Assembly: GCF_031180885.1 (NCBI RefSeq)
Contig: NZ_JAPSLK010000025.1
Location: forward strand, 1-64,000
Direction: 5' to 3'
From: Saccharothrix sp.
GTDB lineage: Bacteria > Actinomycetota > Actinomycetes > Mycobacteriales > Pseudonocardiaceae
Length of the DNA stretch: 64,000 nucleotides
The translations under genes and the position numbers were made by a program. The stretch's first letter is position 1; each line of letters opens with the position of its first letter. Positions 1-7,978 of the stretch are shown here, in pieces. The notes beneath the pieces are model-generated. The model was given only the letters and a program-made list of their open reading frames with translations, was not told the origin of the DNA and made no database searches.

Positions 1-2
1 CG

Positions 3-191
3 CGGGAGCGGTCGGTGCTGGGGTTGGTGGCGTTGGGGCGGACGAACCGGGAGGTCGGGGAGGAGCTGTTCATCTCGGAGAAGACGGTCAGCGTGCACTT
101 GACCCGGATCATGGCGAAGCTGGGGGCCAGCCGGCGGGCGGAGGCGGTGGCGATCGCCTTCGACCGGGGCCTGCTGGACCAACCGGGCTGA
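3..191 (+). CDS. LuxR-family response regulator, C-terminal fragment
   Basis: Only the last 62 codons lie in the window; the N-terminus is cut by the left edge. The visible part is a LuxR-type helix-turn-helix: GRTNREVGEELFIS, then EKTVSVHL, then an IMAKLGA-type end of the recognition helix. In full-length NarL/LuxR regulators this domain follows a receiver or AAA domain and binds promoter DNA. The frame ends with TGA at 189-191, and the same frame stays open until 914 (see the next entry). The input domain and the target cannot be known from this fragment. Confidence 0.85.
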   Translation, partial: RERSVLGLVALGRTNREVGEELFISEKTVSVHLTRIMAKLGASRRAEAVAIAFDRGLLDQPG

Positions 192-356
192 CCGCAGATC
201 TGCGTAGGTCACCCACGGCCGCGCGGTGAGAATCCGCGCATCGAACCCGATAGAACGCGCAACACGGTCAGCGGCCACAGCGGAGCCACCGCGCAGACCG
301 GCCACGCCCGCGACGTCCACATCGGCGACCGCCACGACCGCCGCGGCCTCGCCGCC

Positions 357-914
357 GTGACGGTGATCGCCCTCGCCCTGGTGCTGGCGGTCGTCGTGGT
401 GGCAATGAGTTCGCGGCCGACGACGACGACCGGTTCCGCCGTGGCCGGGACGCCGGAACCTGCGGCGCCGGATCCAAGCACGTCGAATGTCGGCACTCGG
501 GGCACCGGGACGTCGGGGACACCTGTCCCACCTACCACTCCGGCGGGGCCGCCACCGCGGGAGGTGACTTTCGGCGTGGGCACGGGCCTCGACCTGGAAT
601 CGGCCGAGACGAAGGGGCGCCGCAGCGCCGGCGCGACCGGCGACATGGACCTCCACCTCGGCGAAAGTCGGATGTTCACCGCGAACTCCAGCGCCTTCTT
701 CAAGGACACCGGTGCCGGCGAAGGAACCCGGGAGCGGTGCGCCGAGGCCGTCGCCGTCCCGGAGGACGGGAAAGCACAGGTCATTCCGTCACGCGGAGAC
801 CGCTATTGCTTCCGCACGTCGACCGGCCGCCTCGCGTGGCTGCGCGTGGAGCACGAGACGGTGCTGGATCGGGCCGAGGATGTCGTGGTGGTGCTCGACG
901 TCGTCGTCTGGTGA
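357..914 (+). CDS. Single-pass membrane protein, true start unclear
   Basis: The first standard start is GTG 357, giving 185 residues: a membrane segment at about residues 3-17 (VIALALVLAVVVVAM), a Thr/Pro/Gly-rich linker, and a C-terminal domain of about 110 residues with two cysteines that I do not recognise. The frame is open back to the LuxR stop at 189-191. Codons 255-320 of that upstream stretch encode TRNTVSGHSGATAQTGHARD, followed by VHIGD. This closely resembles the N-terminal motif of the NB-ARC protein at 55134-57305 (TRNDIGG..TAVQAGTISGDVHIHG). The motif suggests the real protein begins upstream of 357, but no ATG, GTG or TTG exists in that frame between 192 and 356. A rare ATC start (198 or 240), a frameshift, or read-through from the LuxR gene could explain it. 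The coding call is moderate and the start is weak. Confidence 0.5.
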   Translation: MTVIALALVLAVVVVAMSSRPTTTTGSAVAGTPEPAAPDPSTSNVGTRGTGTSGTPVPPTTPAGPPPREVTFGVGTGLDLESAETKGRRSAGATGDMDLHLGESRMFTANSSAFFKDTGAGEGTRERCAEAVAVPEDGKAQVIPSRGDRYCFRTSTGRLAWLRVEHETVLDRAEDVVVVLDVVVW

Positions 915-1038
915 TGCCCGGGTAGGAGCCGTGGTCATCCTGTGGGTGGACCGGCGGTTCCGCCGGCGAGGTGACGACCGGGTACGTCCCCCGCCCATAG
1001 CTTTTCCCTCGTCCGAGAGACCGAGGGAATGAGGGAGC

Positions 1039-1791
1039 ATGTCCGCACTGGTGTCCGACGTCGGGACCCGTACCGCTGTAGCCGCCGCGAACCTGGTGAA
1101 GGTCTACGGCAAGGGCGACACCGCGGTCCGGGCGCTGGACGGCGTGAGCGTCGCGTTCCAGGCCGGGAGGTTCACCGCCATCATGGGCCCCTCCGGCTCC
1201 GGCAAGTCCACCCTGATGCACTGCCTGGCCGGGCTGGACGACGTGGACGGCGGCGCGGTGCACATCGGCGGCACCGAGATCACGTCCCTGGGCGACAAGG
1301 ACCTCACCAAGCTGCGCCGCGACCGGGTCGGCTTCGTCTTCCAGGCGTTCAACCTGCTGCCCACCCTGACCGCCGAGGCGAACATCCTGCTGGGCCTGGA
1401 ACTGGCCGGCCGCAAGCCCGACCGCCAGTGGTTCGACCGGATCGTCGACGTGCTCGGCCTGCGCGAGCGGTTGAAGCACAAGCCGACCGAGTTGTCCGGT
1501 GGTCAGCAGCAGCGCGTGGCGTGCGCGCGGGCGTTGGTGTCCAAGCCGGACGTGGTGTTCGCGGACGAACCCACCGGCAACCTCGACTCCCGTTCGGGCG
1601 CGGAGGTGCTGGACTTCCTGCGGATGTCGGTGCGGCAGCTCGGCCAGACCGTGATCATGGTGACGCACGACCCGGTCGCCGCCTCCTACGCCGACCGCGT
1701 GGTGCTGCTGGCCGACGGCCACCTGGCCGGCGAGATCGACAACCCGACCGCCGACTCCGTGCTGGCCGCCCTGAAGCACCTGGGGGCGTGA
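1039..1791 (+). CDS. ABC transporter ATP-binding protein, MacB/LolD type
   Basis: This is a 250-residue nucleotide-binding subunit that powers the FtsX-like permease encoded 4 bases downstream. All ABC motifs are present: Walker A GPSGSGKST at 50-58, Q-loop Gln102, signature LSGGQQQR at 152-159, Walker B VVFADEPT at 172-179 and H-loop His210. ATPases of this subgroup, paired with MacB/FtsX permeases, act by mechanotransmission at the membrane, on lipoproteins, peptides or cell-wall enzymes. ATG 1039 follows a GAGGGA Shine-Dalgarno sequence. The substrate is not predictable from sequence. Confidence 0.95.
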   Translation: MSALVSDVGTRTAVAAANLVKVYGKGDTAVRALDGVSVAFQAGRFTAIMGPSGSGKSTLMHCLAGLDDVDGGAVHIGGTEITSLGDKDLTKLRRDRVGFVFQAFNLLPTLTAEANILLGLELAGRKPDRQWFDRIVDVLGLRERLKHKPTELSGGQQQRVACARALVSKPDVVFADEPTGNLDSRSGAEVLDFLRMSVRQLGQTVIMVTHDPVAASYADRVVLLADGHLAGEIDNPTADSVLAALKHLGA

Positions 1792-1795
1792 CCTG

Positions 1796-4300
1796 ATGCT
1801 GCGCACGATCATCGCGGGCCTCAAGGCCCGCACCGCGCGGCTCGTGCTGTCCTCGGTCGCCATCGCGCTCGGGGTCGCCTTCGTGACCGGCACGCTCGTC
1901 CTCGGCGACGCCATGAACGAGAGCATGCGCGACGAGTTCGCCAAGAGCGCCCGGGGCGTCGACGTCTCGGTCACGCTCGACGGCCCGGGGGACGCCAAGG
2001 GCATCACCCCGGAAACTCTCGCAAAGATCCGGCAAGCGCCGGGTGTCGCCGGGGCGGATCCGCGCGGGTACCTCCAGGTGCCGCTGATCTCCAGTGCGGG
2101 CAAGGCGAAGCCCGCCATGGCCACGCCACTGGCCGGCACCGAGAAGTTGCGCGAGTTCGACCTCGCCAACGGGCGCTACCCCAACAGCGCCAACGAGATC
2201 GCGGTGGACGTCCGCACCGCCGAGACCGCCAAGCTGTCCGTCGGGCAGAAGGTGAAGCTGCTCGGCCAGGACGACCAGACCCGCGAGTACACCCTCGTCG
2301 GCACCTACAAGCAGGGCGTCGGCGAGATGTCGATGGCCGGCGGCGACCACCTCGTGCTGACGCCGGACGCCTTCCAGGCGCTGGCCCCGGAAAACCTGCC
2401 CTACCAGGTGGTCGCGGTGGCGGCCAACGGGTTCACGCAGCAGCAGGTGGCCGACAACGTCCGGAAAGCCATTGGTGACAGCGGTTTTCGCGTCCAGACC
2501 GGTGAGCAGCTCACCGCGGAGACGCTGAAGTCCATCAGTTCGCAGGCGGCCGAGTTCACCACGTTCCTGTTGGCGTTCGCGGTGATCGCGCTCGTCGTCG
2601 CGGCGATGGTCATCTACAACACGTTCACCATCCTGGTCGCTCAGCGCACGCGTGAGCTGGCGCTGATGCGGTGCGTCGGCGCGAGCCGGAAGCAGGTGTT
2701 CCGCGGTGTGCTCGCGGAGGCCGTGGTGATGGGCTTCGCCGCGTCCGTGCTCGGCCTGCTCGGCGGGCTCGGGGTGTCCGCGTTGCTGCAAAAGGTGATC
2801 GCCTCGTTCGGCGACGCCTCGGAGACCGTGGTTCGGCTGCCGATCTCCTTGACGACCGTGCTCGCCGCGTTCGGCGTGGGTGTCGTGGTGACGGTGCTGT
2901 CCGCGGTGCTGCCGGCGCGCAAGGCGACCCGTGTGCCGCCGGTCGCGGCGCTGCGCAGCCAGCCCGACAGCGGCGAGGAGGTGTCCCGCACCAGCAAGCT
3001 CCGCGTGCTGTTCGCCACGCTGCTGGGGGTGGTCGGTGCCGGGACGATCGTCCTGGGCATGAAGGCCGAGAGCGAAGAACCGGCGATGTTCATCAGCGGC
3101 GCGGGCACGATGGTGCTGCTGGCCGCGGTCCTGGTGCTCGGCCCGCTGCTGGTCGGCCCGGTCAACCGGTTCCTGGGCGCGGTGCCGCGGGCGATCTTCG
3201 GCGTGCCCGCCAAGCTCGCCTCCGCCAACGCCGGCCGCAACCCCAAGCGCACCGCCGCCACGACCGCGGCGCTCATGATCGGCGTGACCATCGTGGCCAT
3301 GGTGACCGTGGTCGCCAACAGCGCCAAGGAGACCGCCGGCGAACAGGTCGACCAACGCCTGCCCGCCGACTACACGGTCACGTCCTCGGTCTACGACCGC
3401 CCGCTGCCGCGCGACCTGGCGACCCGGTTGGCCGCCGTGCCCGAGGTCGCGAAGGTCGCGCCGACCAGCCGGGTGATCGCCGAACGGCTGTTCTTCACCG
3501 CCGTGTCCCCGGACGCGCTGGGTGACCTGTTCCGGCCGAAGGTGGAGAGCGGTTCGCTTTCCGACCTGAAGGACGGCACGGTCGCTTTGAAGGCGGATTA
3601 CGCCAAGAAGGCGGGTTTGTCGGTCGGTTCCACCACGACCGTGAAAACCGACCAGGGCAGCGAGTCGCTGAAGGTCGTGGCGATCGTGTCCGGCCAGCGC
3701 CTGGGCGACGGCGTCCTGACGCTGAACACCGCCGCCAAGCTCAACCCGGAGTTCGACGGCTACGAGACCATCATGGTCAAGCTCAAGCCCGGCGTGGCCA
3801 ACGGCCGGGCCGCGGTGGAGAAGGTCACCGACCCGTCGCCGCTGGCCCTGATCGACTCGGCCGCGGAGACCAAGGCGCAGCTGAACAAGCAGCTCGACCA
3901 GGTGTTGGCGTTCGTGTGGGCGCTGATCGGGCTGGCCGTGGTGATCGCGTTGTTCGGCATCGCCAACACGCTCACGCTGTCGGTGCTGGAACGGACGCGC
4001 GAATCGGCCCTGCTGCGGGCGCTCGGCCTGACCCGGGGGCAGCTGCGGTTGATGCTGGTCGTGGAGTCGGTGCTGATGGCCCTGATGGGCGCGGCGATCG
4101 GGCTGGTGCTCGGCGTCGGGTTCGGCTGGGTGCTGACGACCGCGCTGTCGACCGAGGCGGTGCAGCTGGCGTTCATCGTTCCGTTCGGGCAGATCGGCGC
4201 GATGCTGGCGGCTGCCGTGGTGGCCGCGGTCGTGGCCGCCGCGATGCCGGCCCGCCGGGCGGCGAAGACCTCGGTGGTCGCGGGGATGGCCGAGGCGTAG
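1796..4300 (+). CDS. FtsX/MacB-like ABC permease with two FtsX domains
   Basis: This 834-residue permease is translationally linked to the ATPase before it. It has an N-terminal membrane segment (about 15-37), a large extracytoplasmic MacB_PCD-like region, and a first FtsX domain marked by QRTRELALMRCVGASRKQ around residue 282. A middle membrane block (about 400-460), a second extracytoplasmic region and a second FtsX domain follow, the last marked by ERTRESALLRALGLTRGQL near 730. The duplicated eight-to-ten-helix layout is typical of actinobacterial two-gene ABC systems for lipoprotein, antimicrobial-peptide or envelope functions. No accessory lipoprotein or two-component pair is adjacent. 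A strong hairpin follows at 4383-4418. Confidence 0.93.
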   Translation: MLRTIIAGLKARTARLVLSSVAIALGVAFVTGTLVLGDAMNESMRDEFAKSARGVDVSVTLDGPGDAKGITPETLAKIRQAPGVAGADPRGYLQVPLISSAGKAKPAMATPLAGTEKLREFDLANGRYPNSANEIAVDVRTAETAKLSVGQKVKLLGQDDQTREYTLVGTYKQGVGEMSMAGGDHLVLTPDAFQALAPENLPYQVVAVAANGFTQQQVADNVRKAIGDSGFRVQTGEQLTAETLKSISSQAAEFTTFLLAFAVIALVVAAMVIYNTFTILVAQRTRELALMRCVGASRKQVFRGVLAEAVVMGFAASVLGLLGGLGVSALLQKVIASFGDASETVVRLPISLTTVLAAFGVGVVVTVLSAVLPARKATRVPPVAALRSQPDSGEEVSRTSKLRVLFATLLGVVGAGTIVLGMKAESEEPAMFISGAGTMVLLAAVLVLGPLLVGPVNRFLGAVPRAIFGVPAKLASANAGRNPKRTAATTAALMIGVTIVAMVTVVANSAKETAGEQVDQRLPADYTVTSSVYDRPLPRDLATRLAAVPEVAKVAPTSRVIAERLFFTAVSPDALGDLFRPKVESGSLSDLKDGTVALKADYAKKAGLSVGSTTTVKTDQGSESLKVVAIVSGQRLGDGVLTLNTAAKLNPEFDGYETIMVKLKPGVANGRAAVEKVTDPSPLALIDSAAETKAQLNKQLDQVLAFVWALIGLAVVIALFGIANTLTLSVLERTRESALLRALGLTRGQLRLMLVVESVLMALMGAAIGLVLGVGFGWVLTTALSTEAVQLAFIVPFGQIGAMLAAAVVAAVVAAAMPARRAAKTSVVAGMAEA

Positions 4301-4382
4301 GACCACCTGGGGCGCGCGTTCGGGGCGTGTGCTCGGGGTGTGGCCAAGGCGCGCGTCGGGGGCGCGCCGCGGCCGGGGGTGT

Positions 4383-4418
4383 GGGAGGCCCGTTCCGGGG
4401 AACCGGAGCGGGCCTCCC
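4383..4418 (+). terminator. Hairpin after the ABC/FtsX operon
   Basis: GGGAGGCCCG pairs with CGGGCCTCCC, with an inner CCGG/CCGG extension. It lies 83 bases after the permease stop. There is no T tract, which is common for actinobacterial terminators. Confidence 0.6.
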
Positions 4419-4445
4419 GCGTCTTCGCGCACCACGCACCAACTC

Positions 4446-4500
4446 GCTTTCCGCCGCACAGCGGCTGCTTTTCGCTTTTCGCCGCACAGCGGGTGCTTTA
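4446..4500. repeat. 27-bp direct repeat, two copies with a 28-bp period
   Basis: Positions 4446-4472 and 4474-4500 differ at only a few bases. Both contain CGCCGCACAGCGG followed by (C/G)TGCTTT. The pair forms the left shoulder of the palindrome island. Function unknown. Confidence 0.7.
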
Positions 4501-4539
4501 GGCCGCGCTCCGCGCGGCGGGCTGCTCCCAGCCACAGGC

Positions 4540-4950
4540 GGGGCTTCGGTTCCCACCGTATGGCCTGCCCGAAGGGCAATGCCGCTAACTTAAGGTTTCG
4601 GCTGGTCAGAGCCCGCTTCTTGGGTGCTCCGGGCCCTGTGCGGGCCCGTAGCAGTGTCCACTTAGGACGCATGGGGGCCACGCTGGCGCAAAGTCCCTGG
4701 TCGAGTCTCGCGCCGACTGGCATCACCCTCAGGAAGTTGATCAATCTGAACTTGATCTGAATCAGCGCTGACGTGCGAAGATCATCCTTAAGTTAGCGGC
4801 ATTGGCCCGAAGGGCTACCACACTTTGGTCGGGTGCGGCCGAAATTTTTTGTGAGGAACGAGCAAAAAATTTCAGCGGCATCCGACACAAAGTGTGGTTG
4901 GCTTTGCCAGGCCATGCGGTGGGGGAACCGACGCCCTTCCCTTCCCCCAT
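4540..4950. repeat. Long palindrome 1, interrupted by a MITE-like insertion
   Basis: The centre is GAAATTTTTTG (4841-4851), an 11-base loop TGAGGAACGAG (4852-4862) and CAAAAAATTTC (4863-4873). Outward the arms continue imperfectly: CCACACTTTG on the left matches the complement of CAAAGTGTGG on the right. Further out, the GTATGGCCTGCCCGAAGGGC region on the left (4558-4577) matches the complement of the right arm near GCTTTGCCAGGCCATGC. The left arm is split by the element at 4577-4804. Without that insert the arms are close to 80 bp. Its loop is the exact reverse complement of the loop of palindrome 2, so the two are members of one repeat family in opposite orientation. Confidence 0.8.
4577..4804. 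mobile_element. 228-bp MITE-like element with 19-bp terminal inverted repeats
   Basis: The ends are perfect inverted repeats: CAATGCCGCTAACTTAAGG at 4577-4595 and its complement at 4786-4804. The element is flanked by a 10-bp direct repeat GCCCGAAGGG (4567-4576 and 4805-4814), as expected for a target-site duplication. Removing the element and one repeat restores an uninterrupted palindrome arm like the one at 5299-5330. It has no open frame large enough for a transposase, so it would have to be mobilised in trans. I cannot assign a transposase family. Confidence 0.75.
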
Positions 4951-5160
4951 TGGCGGCCTGCCCGCCGGCGAGGCGCCTTTGATCTTGAGAGCGCGCGGCG
5001 CGTTCAGCTTGAGGGCGCGTCAGCGCCGTTCAAGAGCGCGAAGCGCGTTCATTCTCCAGCAGCGCGGAGCGCGTTGCATCTACACGCGCGAAGCGTGGAC
5101 TTGAGCGCGTAAGCGCAATTCCAAAGATTAAAAGAGCCTCGCCGGCGGGCGAGCCGCCAA
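4951..5160. repeat. Array of six small hairpins flanked by inverted repeats
   Basis: Six units of about 22 bp (starting near 4989, 5011, 5034, 5059, 5084 and 5103) share the form GAGCGCG-N-AGCGCG-TT and each can fold into a tiny hairpin. The array is enclosed by imperfect inverted arms: 4951-4990 (GGCGGCCTGCCCGCCGGCG, then a CTTTGATCTTGAGA region) and 5118-5160 (TTCCAAAGATTAAAAG, then CCTCGCCGGCGGGCGAGCC). No open frame or promoter is evident. Confidence 0.65.
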
Positions 5161-5183
5161 TGATGACACAACCACAACTGCGG

Positions 5184-5352
5184 GGGCTTCTTGCTTGTGT
5201 CATCCCCGCATGACCCGGCAAAGCCGACCACATTTTTGGCCGGGTGCCGCTGAAAATTTTGCTCGTTCCTCACAAAATTTTCGGCTGCACCCGACCAAAA
5301 ATGTGGTAGCCCTTCGGGCGGGCCATACGGGGATGACGCAAGCAAGAAGCCC
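5184..5352. repeat. Long palindrome 2, arms near 78 bp
   Basis: The left arm at 5184-5261 begins GGGCTTCTTGCTTG and ends GAAAATTTTG. The right arm at 5273-5352 is its imperfect complement, ending CAAGCAAGAAGCCC. The loop CTCGTTCCTCA (5262-5272) is the reverse complement of the loop of palindrome 1. It could fold into a very long hairpin or cruciform. Nothing in it looks coding. Confidence 0.85.
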
Positions 5353-5361
5353 AAGTTGAGG

Positions 5362-5415
5362 TGTGTCCGCTCGGCGGACTGCCCGCTCGGCGAGGACTTC
5401 CCGCTTGGCGGGAGC
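5362..5415. repeat. Three tandem small hairpins
   Basis: Three successive units TCCGCTCGGCGGA, CCCGCTCGGCGAG and CCCGCTTGGCGGG recur every 20 or so bases. Each is a 5-bp stem with a 3-base loop. They are followed by TGATCTTGAGAG, which also follows the arm at 4975-4990. Confidence 0.6.
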
Positions 5416-5513
5416 TTCTGATCTTGAGAGGCGCTTGGTTTGTGGTGGGGGTCACAAGGTTTTTCGCGGCGGCGCGTCCCATCCGGGTCGCTGTCCCCTC
5501 TAACCAGAGTGCG

Positions 5514-5542
5514 GGGTGGCCCGGGCGAGGGCCGGGCCACCC
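5514..5542. terminator. 11-bp hairpin closing the repeat island
   Basis: GGGTGGCCCGG (5514-5524) pairs perfectly with CCGGGCCACCC (5532-5542) across a 7-base loop. It may act as a terminator that isolates the sugar operon promoter from transcription entering from the left. Confidence 0.45.
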
Positions 5543-5634
5543 TCGCCCTTCACAGCTCGTGGCACCGATGTGACTTCGCGTCCACAAAAGCGCTTCAGAA
5601 AGTTACGGAACGGTGTCGACCGTCCGCCCTTGGC

Positions 5635-5677
5635 TTGACACCGTCCACCGCTCACCGCACCGTGAGAGCGCTCTCAC
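5635..5677 (+). promoter_or_regulatory. Promoter and LacI-type operator of the sugar operon
   Basis: A -35 box TTGACA (5635-5640) is followed, 17 bases on, by a weak -10 (about 5658-5663). A perfect 16-bp palindrome GTGAGAGCGCTCTCAC (5662-5677) covers the -10/start area. LacI-family operators centred on GCGC are typical for actinobacterial sugar operons, and a lacI gene lies downstream at 10976-12013. A binder here would block RNA polymerase until sugar is present. Confidence 0.8.
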
Positions 5678-5717
5678 AGCGGACCGCGGGAGTGGTCCGA
5701 AGCGTCGAGGAGGACGG

Positions 5718-6998
5718 ATGAGCAGGACTCTGGTCGGCCGGGTCACGGCGACCATCGCGACGGCCATGGCTGCCACCATGGCGGTCGCGTGCGGCGGGGG
5801 TGGGGACGCCGGTGACGGGAAGATCAAGCTGTCGATCGGGATCTTCTCCGACTTCGGGTACGACAACCTGATCAAGGAGTACCAGGCGCAGCACCCGAAC
5901 ATCGAGATCGAGCAGCGCAAGGTCAAGATGGAGCAGCACCACACGCAGCTCGCCACCCAGCTCGCCGGCGGGCGCGGCGCGGCCGACATCGTGGCCATCG
6001 AGGAGGGCAACGTCGCCCTGTTCCGCCAGTCCAAGGACAAGTTCGTCAACCTCGCCGACTACGGCGCCAAGGACCTGAAGTCCCAGTGGGCGGCCTGGAA
6101 GTGGAACCAGGGCACCACCGACGACGGCAACTTCGTCCTCGGTCTGGGCACCGACATGGGCAGCCTCGCCCTGTGCTACCGCCGCGACCTGTTCCAGGCC
6201 GCCGGCCTGCCCACCGAGCGCGACGCCGTGAGCAAGCTCTGGCCGACGTGGAACGACTTCCTCGCCACCGCCGACAAGTTCACCGCCGCCACGCCGAACG
6301 TGAAGTTCGTCGACGCCGCGCAGAACGTCTACAAGGCGATCCTCGACCAGACCGAGGAGGGCTACTTCGCCAAGGCCGACGACTCGTTCATCGCGGACAA
6401 GAACCCGAAGGTCGCCGACGCGTTCAAGCTGGCCGCGAGCCTGGGCGAGAAGAAGCAGACCGGCGCGCTGGCCCCGTTCAGCCAGGACTGGAACGTCGCG
6501 CTCAAGCAGGCCTCCTTCGCCACCACCACCTGCCCGGCGTGGGCGCTCGCGCTGATCAAGGCCGGCGCCGGCGACGAAGCCGCGGGCAAGTGGGACGTGG
6601 CCGCCGCGCCCGGTGGCGGCGGCAACTGGGGCGGCTCGTTCCTGGCCGTGCCCAAGCAGGGCAAGCACCCCAAGGAGGCCTACGAGCTGGCCAAGTGGCT
6701 GACCGCGCCGGAGCAGCAGAAGCGGATCTTCAAGGAGACCGGCAACCTGCCCAGCGAGCCCGCCGCGTACAAGGACCCCGAGGTCACCGCCGCGGTCAAC
6801 GAGTACTTCAACAAGGCTCCCGTGGGCCAGATCTTCGGCAACTCCGCGGAGAACCTGAAGCCGACCTACCGCGGCACCAAGGACGCCAAGGTCACCCCGG
6901 TGTTCAACAACGCCCTGTCCCGCGTGGAAACCGGCAAGCAGTCCACAGTGGACGCCTTCGAGCAGGCCGTGCGGGAAGCGCGGGACGCGGCCAAGTGA
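5718..6998 (+). CDS. Sugar ABC transporter substrate-binding lipoprotein
   Basis: This 426-residue extracellular solute-binding protein (family 1) captures a sugar outside the membrane and hands it to the two permeases that follow. ATG 5718 follows GAGGAGGA. A lipoprotein signal ends in the lipobox MAVAC near residue 25, followed by a Gly-rich spacer. KIKLSIGIFSDFGYDNLIKEYQAQHP is the usual start of the mature domain in this family. The next gene starts inside its stop (GTGA overlap). The beta-glucosidase at the end of the operon suggests a beta-glucoside or cello-oligosaccharide, as in CebE-type systems; that is inference. Confidence 0.93.
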   Translation: MSRTLVGRVTATIATAMAATMAVACGGGGDAGDGKIKLSIGIFSDFGYDNLIKEYQAQHPNIEIEQRKVKMEQHHTQLATQLAGGRGAADIVAIEEGNVALFRQSKDKFVNLADYGAKDLKSQWAAWKWNQGTTDDGNFVLGLGTDMGSLALCYRRDLFQAAGLPTERDAVSKLWPTWNDFLATADKFTAATPNVKFVDAAQNVYKAILDQTEEGYFAKADDSFIADKNPKVADAFKLAASLGEKKQTGALAPFSQDWNVALKQASFATTTCPAWALALIKAGAGDEAAGKWDVAAAPGGGGNWGGSFLAVPKQGKHPKEAYELAKWLTAPEQQKRIFKETGNLPSEPAAYKDPEVTAAVNEYFNKAPVGQIFGNSAENLKPTYRGTKDAKVTPVFNNALSRVETGKQSTVDAFEQAVREARDAAK

Positions 6999-7978
6999 CG
7001 GTCGCTCCGGCGCGAAGCGGGACGGAGTCCGGGCGCTCCGTCCCGCCGCCGCGCGTGGACCCGCCGTCGTGGCGGCACCGCCTGGGGCGCTGGGACACCA
7101 GGTACACCCCGTACCTGGCGATCGCGCCGTTCTTCGTCGTCTTCGGGATCTTCGGCCTCTACCCGCTGCTCTACACGGCGTGGGTGTCGCTGCACGACTG
7201 GCAGCTCGTCGACGGCGCACAGGGTTTCGTGGGACTGGAGAACTTCCGCGAACTCTTCACCGATCCGCACTTCTGGAACGCGCTGGGCAACACGGTCAGC
7301 CTCTTCGTGCTGTCGACCGTGCCGCAGCTGTTGGCGGCACTGGCGTTGGCGGCGCTGCTGGACCGCGGGCTGCGCGGGCGGGCGTTCTGGCGGGCGGGGG
7401 TGTTGCTGCCCAACGTCATCTCGGTCGCCGCGGTGGCGCTGGTGTTCGCGCAGCTCTTCGGGCGCGACTTCGGCATCGTCAACGGGGTCCTGGGTGTGTT
7501 CGGGATCGACCCGGTCGACTGGCGCGCCGAGACGTGGGCCTCGCACCTGGCCATCAGCTCGATGGTGATGTGGCGCTGGACCGGCTACAACGCCCTGATC
7601 TACCTGGCCGCCATGCAGTCCGTGCCCAAGGACATGTACGAATCCGCGATGCTGGACGGCGCGTCGCGGTGGCGGGTGTTCTGGTCGATCACCGTGCCGA
7701 GCATCAGGCCGACGATCCTGTTCACCGTCATCGTGTCCACCATCGGCGGCATGCAGCTGTTCGTGGAGCCGCAGCTGTTCGACCCGGGCGGCACGGCGAC
7801 CGGCACCGGCGGCGCGGACCGGCAGTTCCAGACGCTGGTGATGTACCTGTACGAGAAGGGTTTCCGGCTGTTCGACGCCGGCTACTCGTCGGCGATCGCG
7901 TGGGTGCTGTTCATGCTGATCCTGCTCGTGGCCCTGCTGAACTTCACGTTGACGCGGCGCATCGCGTCCAAGGGGTGA
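6995..7978 (+). CDS. Sugar ABC transporter permease 1 (MalF/CebF type)
   Basis: GTG 6995 overlaps the previous stop by 4 bases and gives 327 residues. About six membrane helices are visible, beginning YLAIAPFFVVFGIFGLYPLL near residue 38. The EAA loop that contacts the ATPase reads MYESAMLDGASRWRVFWSITVP, around residues 212-233. It forms the membrane channel with the next protein. No ATPase gene is present in the operon, so a shared MsiK-like ATPase encoded elsewhere is likely needed. Confidence 0.94.
   Translation: MTVAPARSGTESGRSVPPPRVDPPSWRHRLGRWDTRYTPYLAIAPFFVVFGIFGLYPLLYTAWVSLHDWQLVDGAQGFVGLENFRELFTDPHFWNALGNTVSLFVLSTVPQLLAALALAALLDRGLRGRAFWRAGVLLPNVISVAAVALVFAQLFGRDFGIVNGVLGVFGIDPVDWRAETWASHLAISSMVMWRWTGYNALIYLAAMQSVPKDMYESAMLDGASRWRVFWSITVPSIRPTILFTVIVSTIGGMQLFVEPQLFDPGGTATGTGGADRQFQTLVMYLYEKGFRLFDAGYSSAIAWVLFMLILLVALLNFTLTRRIASKG

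Noticed and set aside
1655-4744. Minus-strand open frame of about 1000 codons over the ABC/FtsX genes
   Set aside because: Antisense shadow of the permease with low-complexity Arg/His/Gln composition and no recognisable domain.
4577-4804. Complete insertion sequence
   Set aside because: Only 228 bp with no transposase frame; kept as a MITE-like element instead.
4951-5160. CRISPR-like array
   Set aside because: The units are short GC palindromes without constant spacers, no cas genes are near, and unit ends vary.
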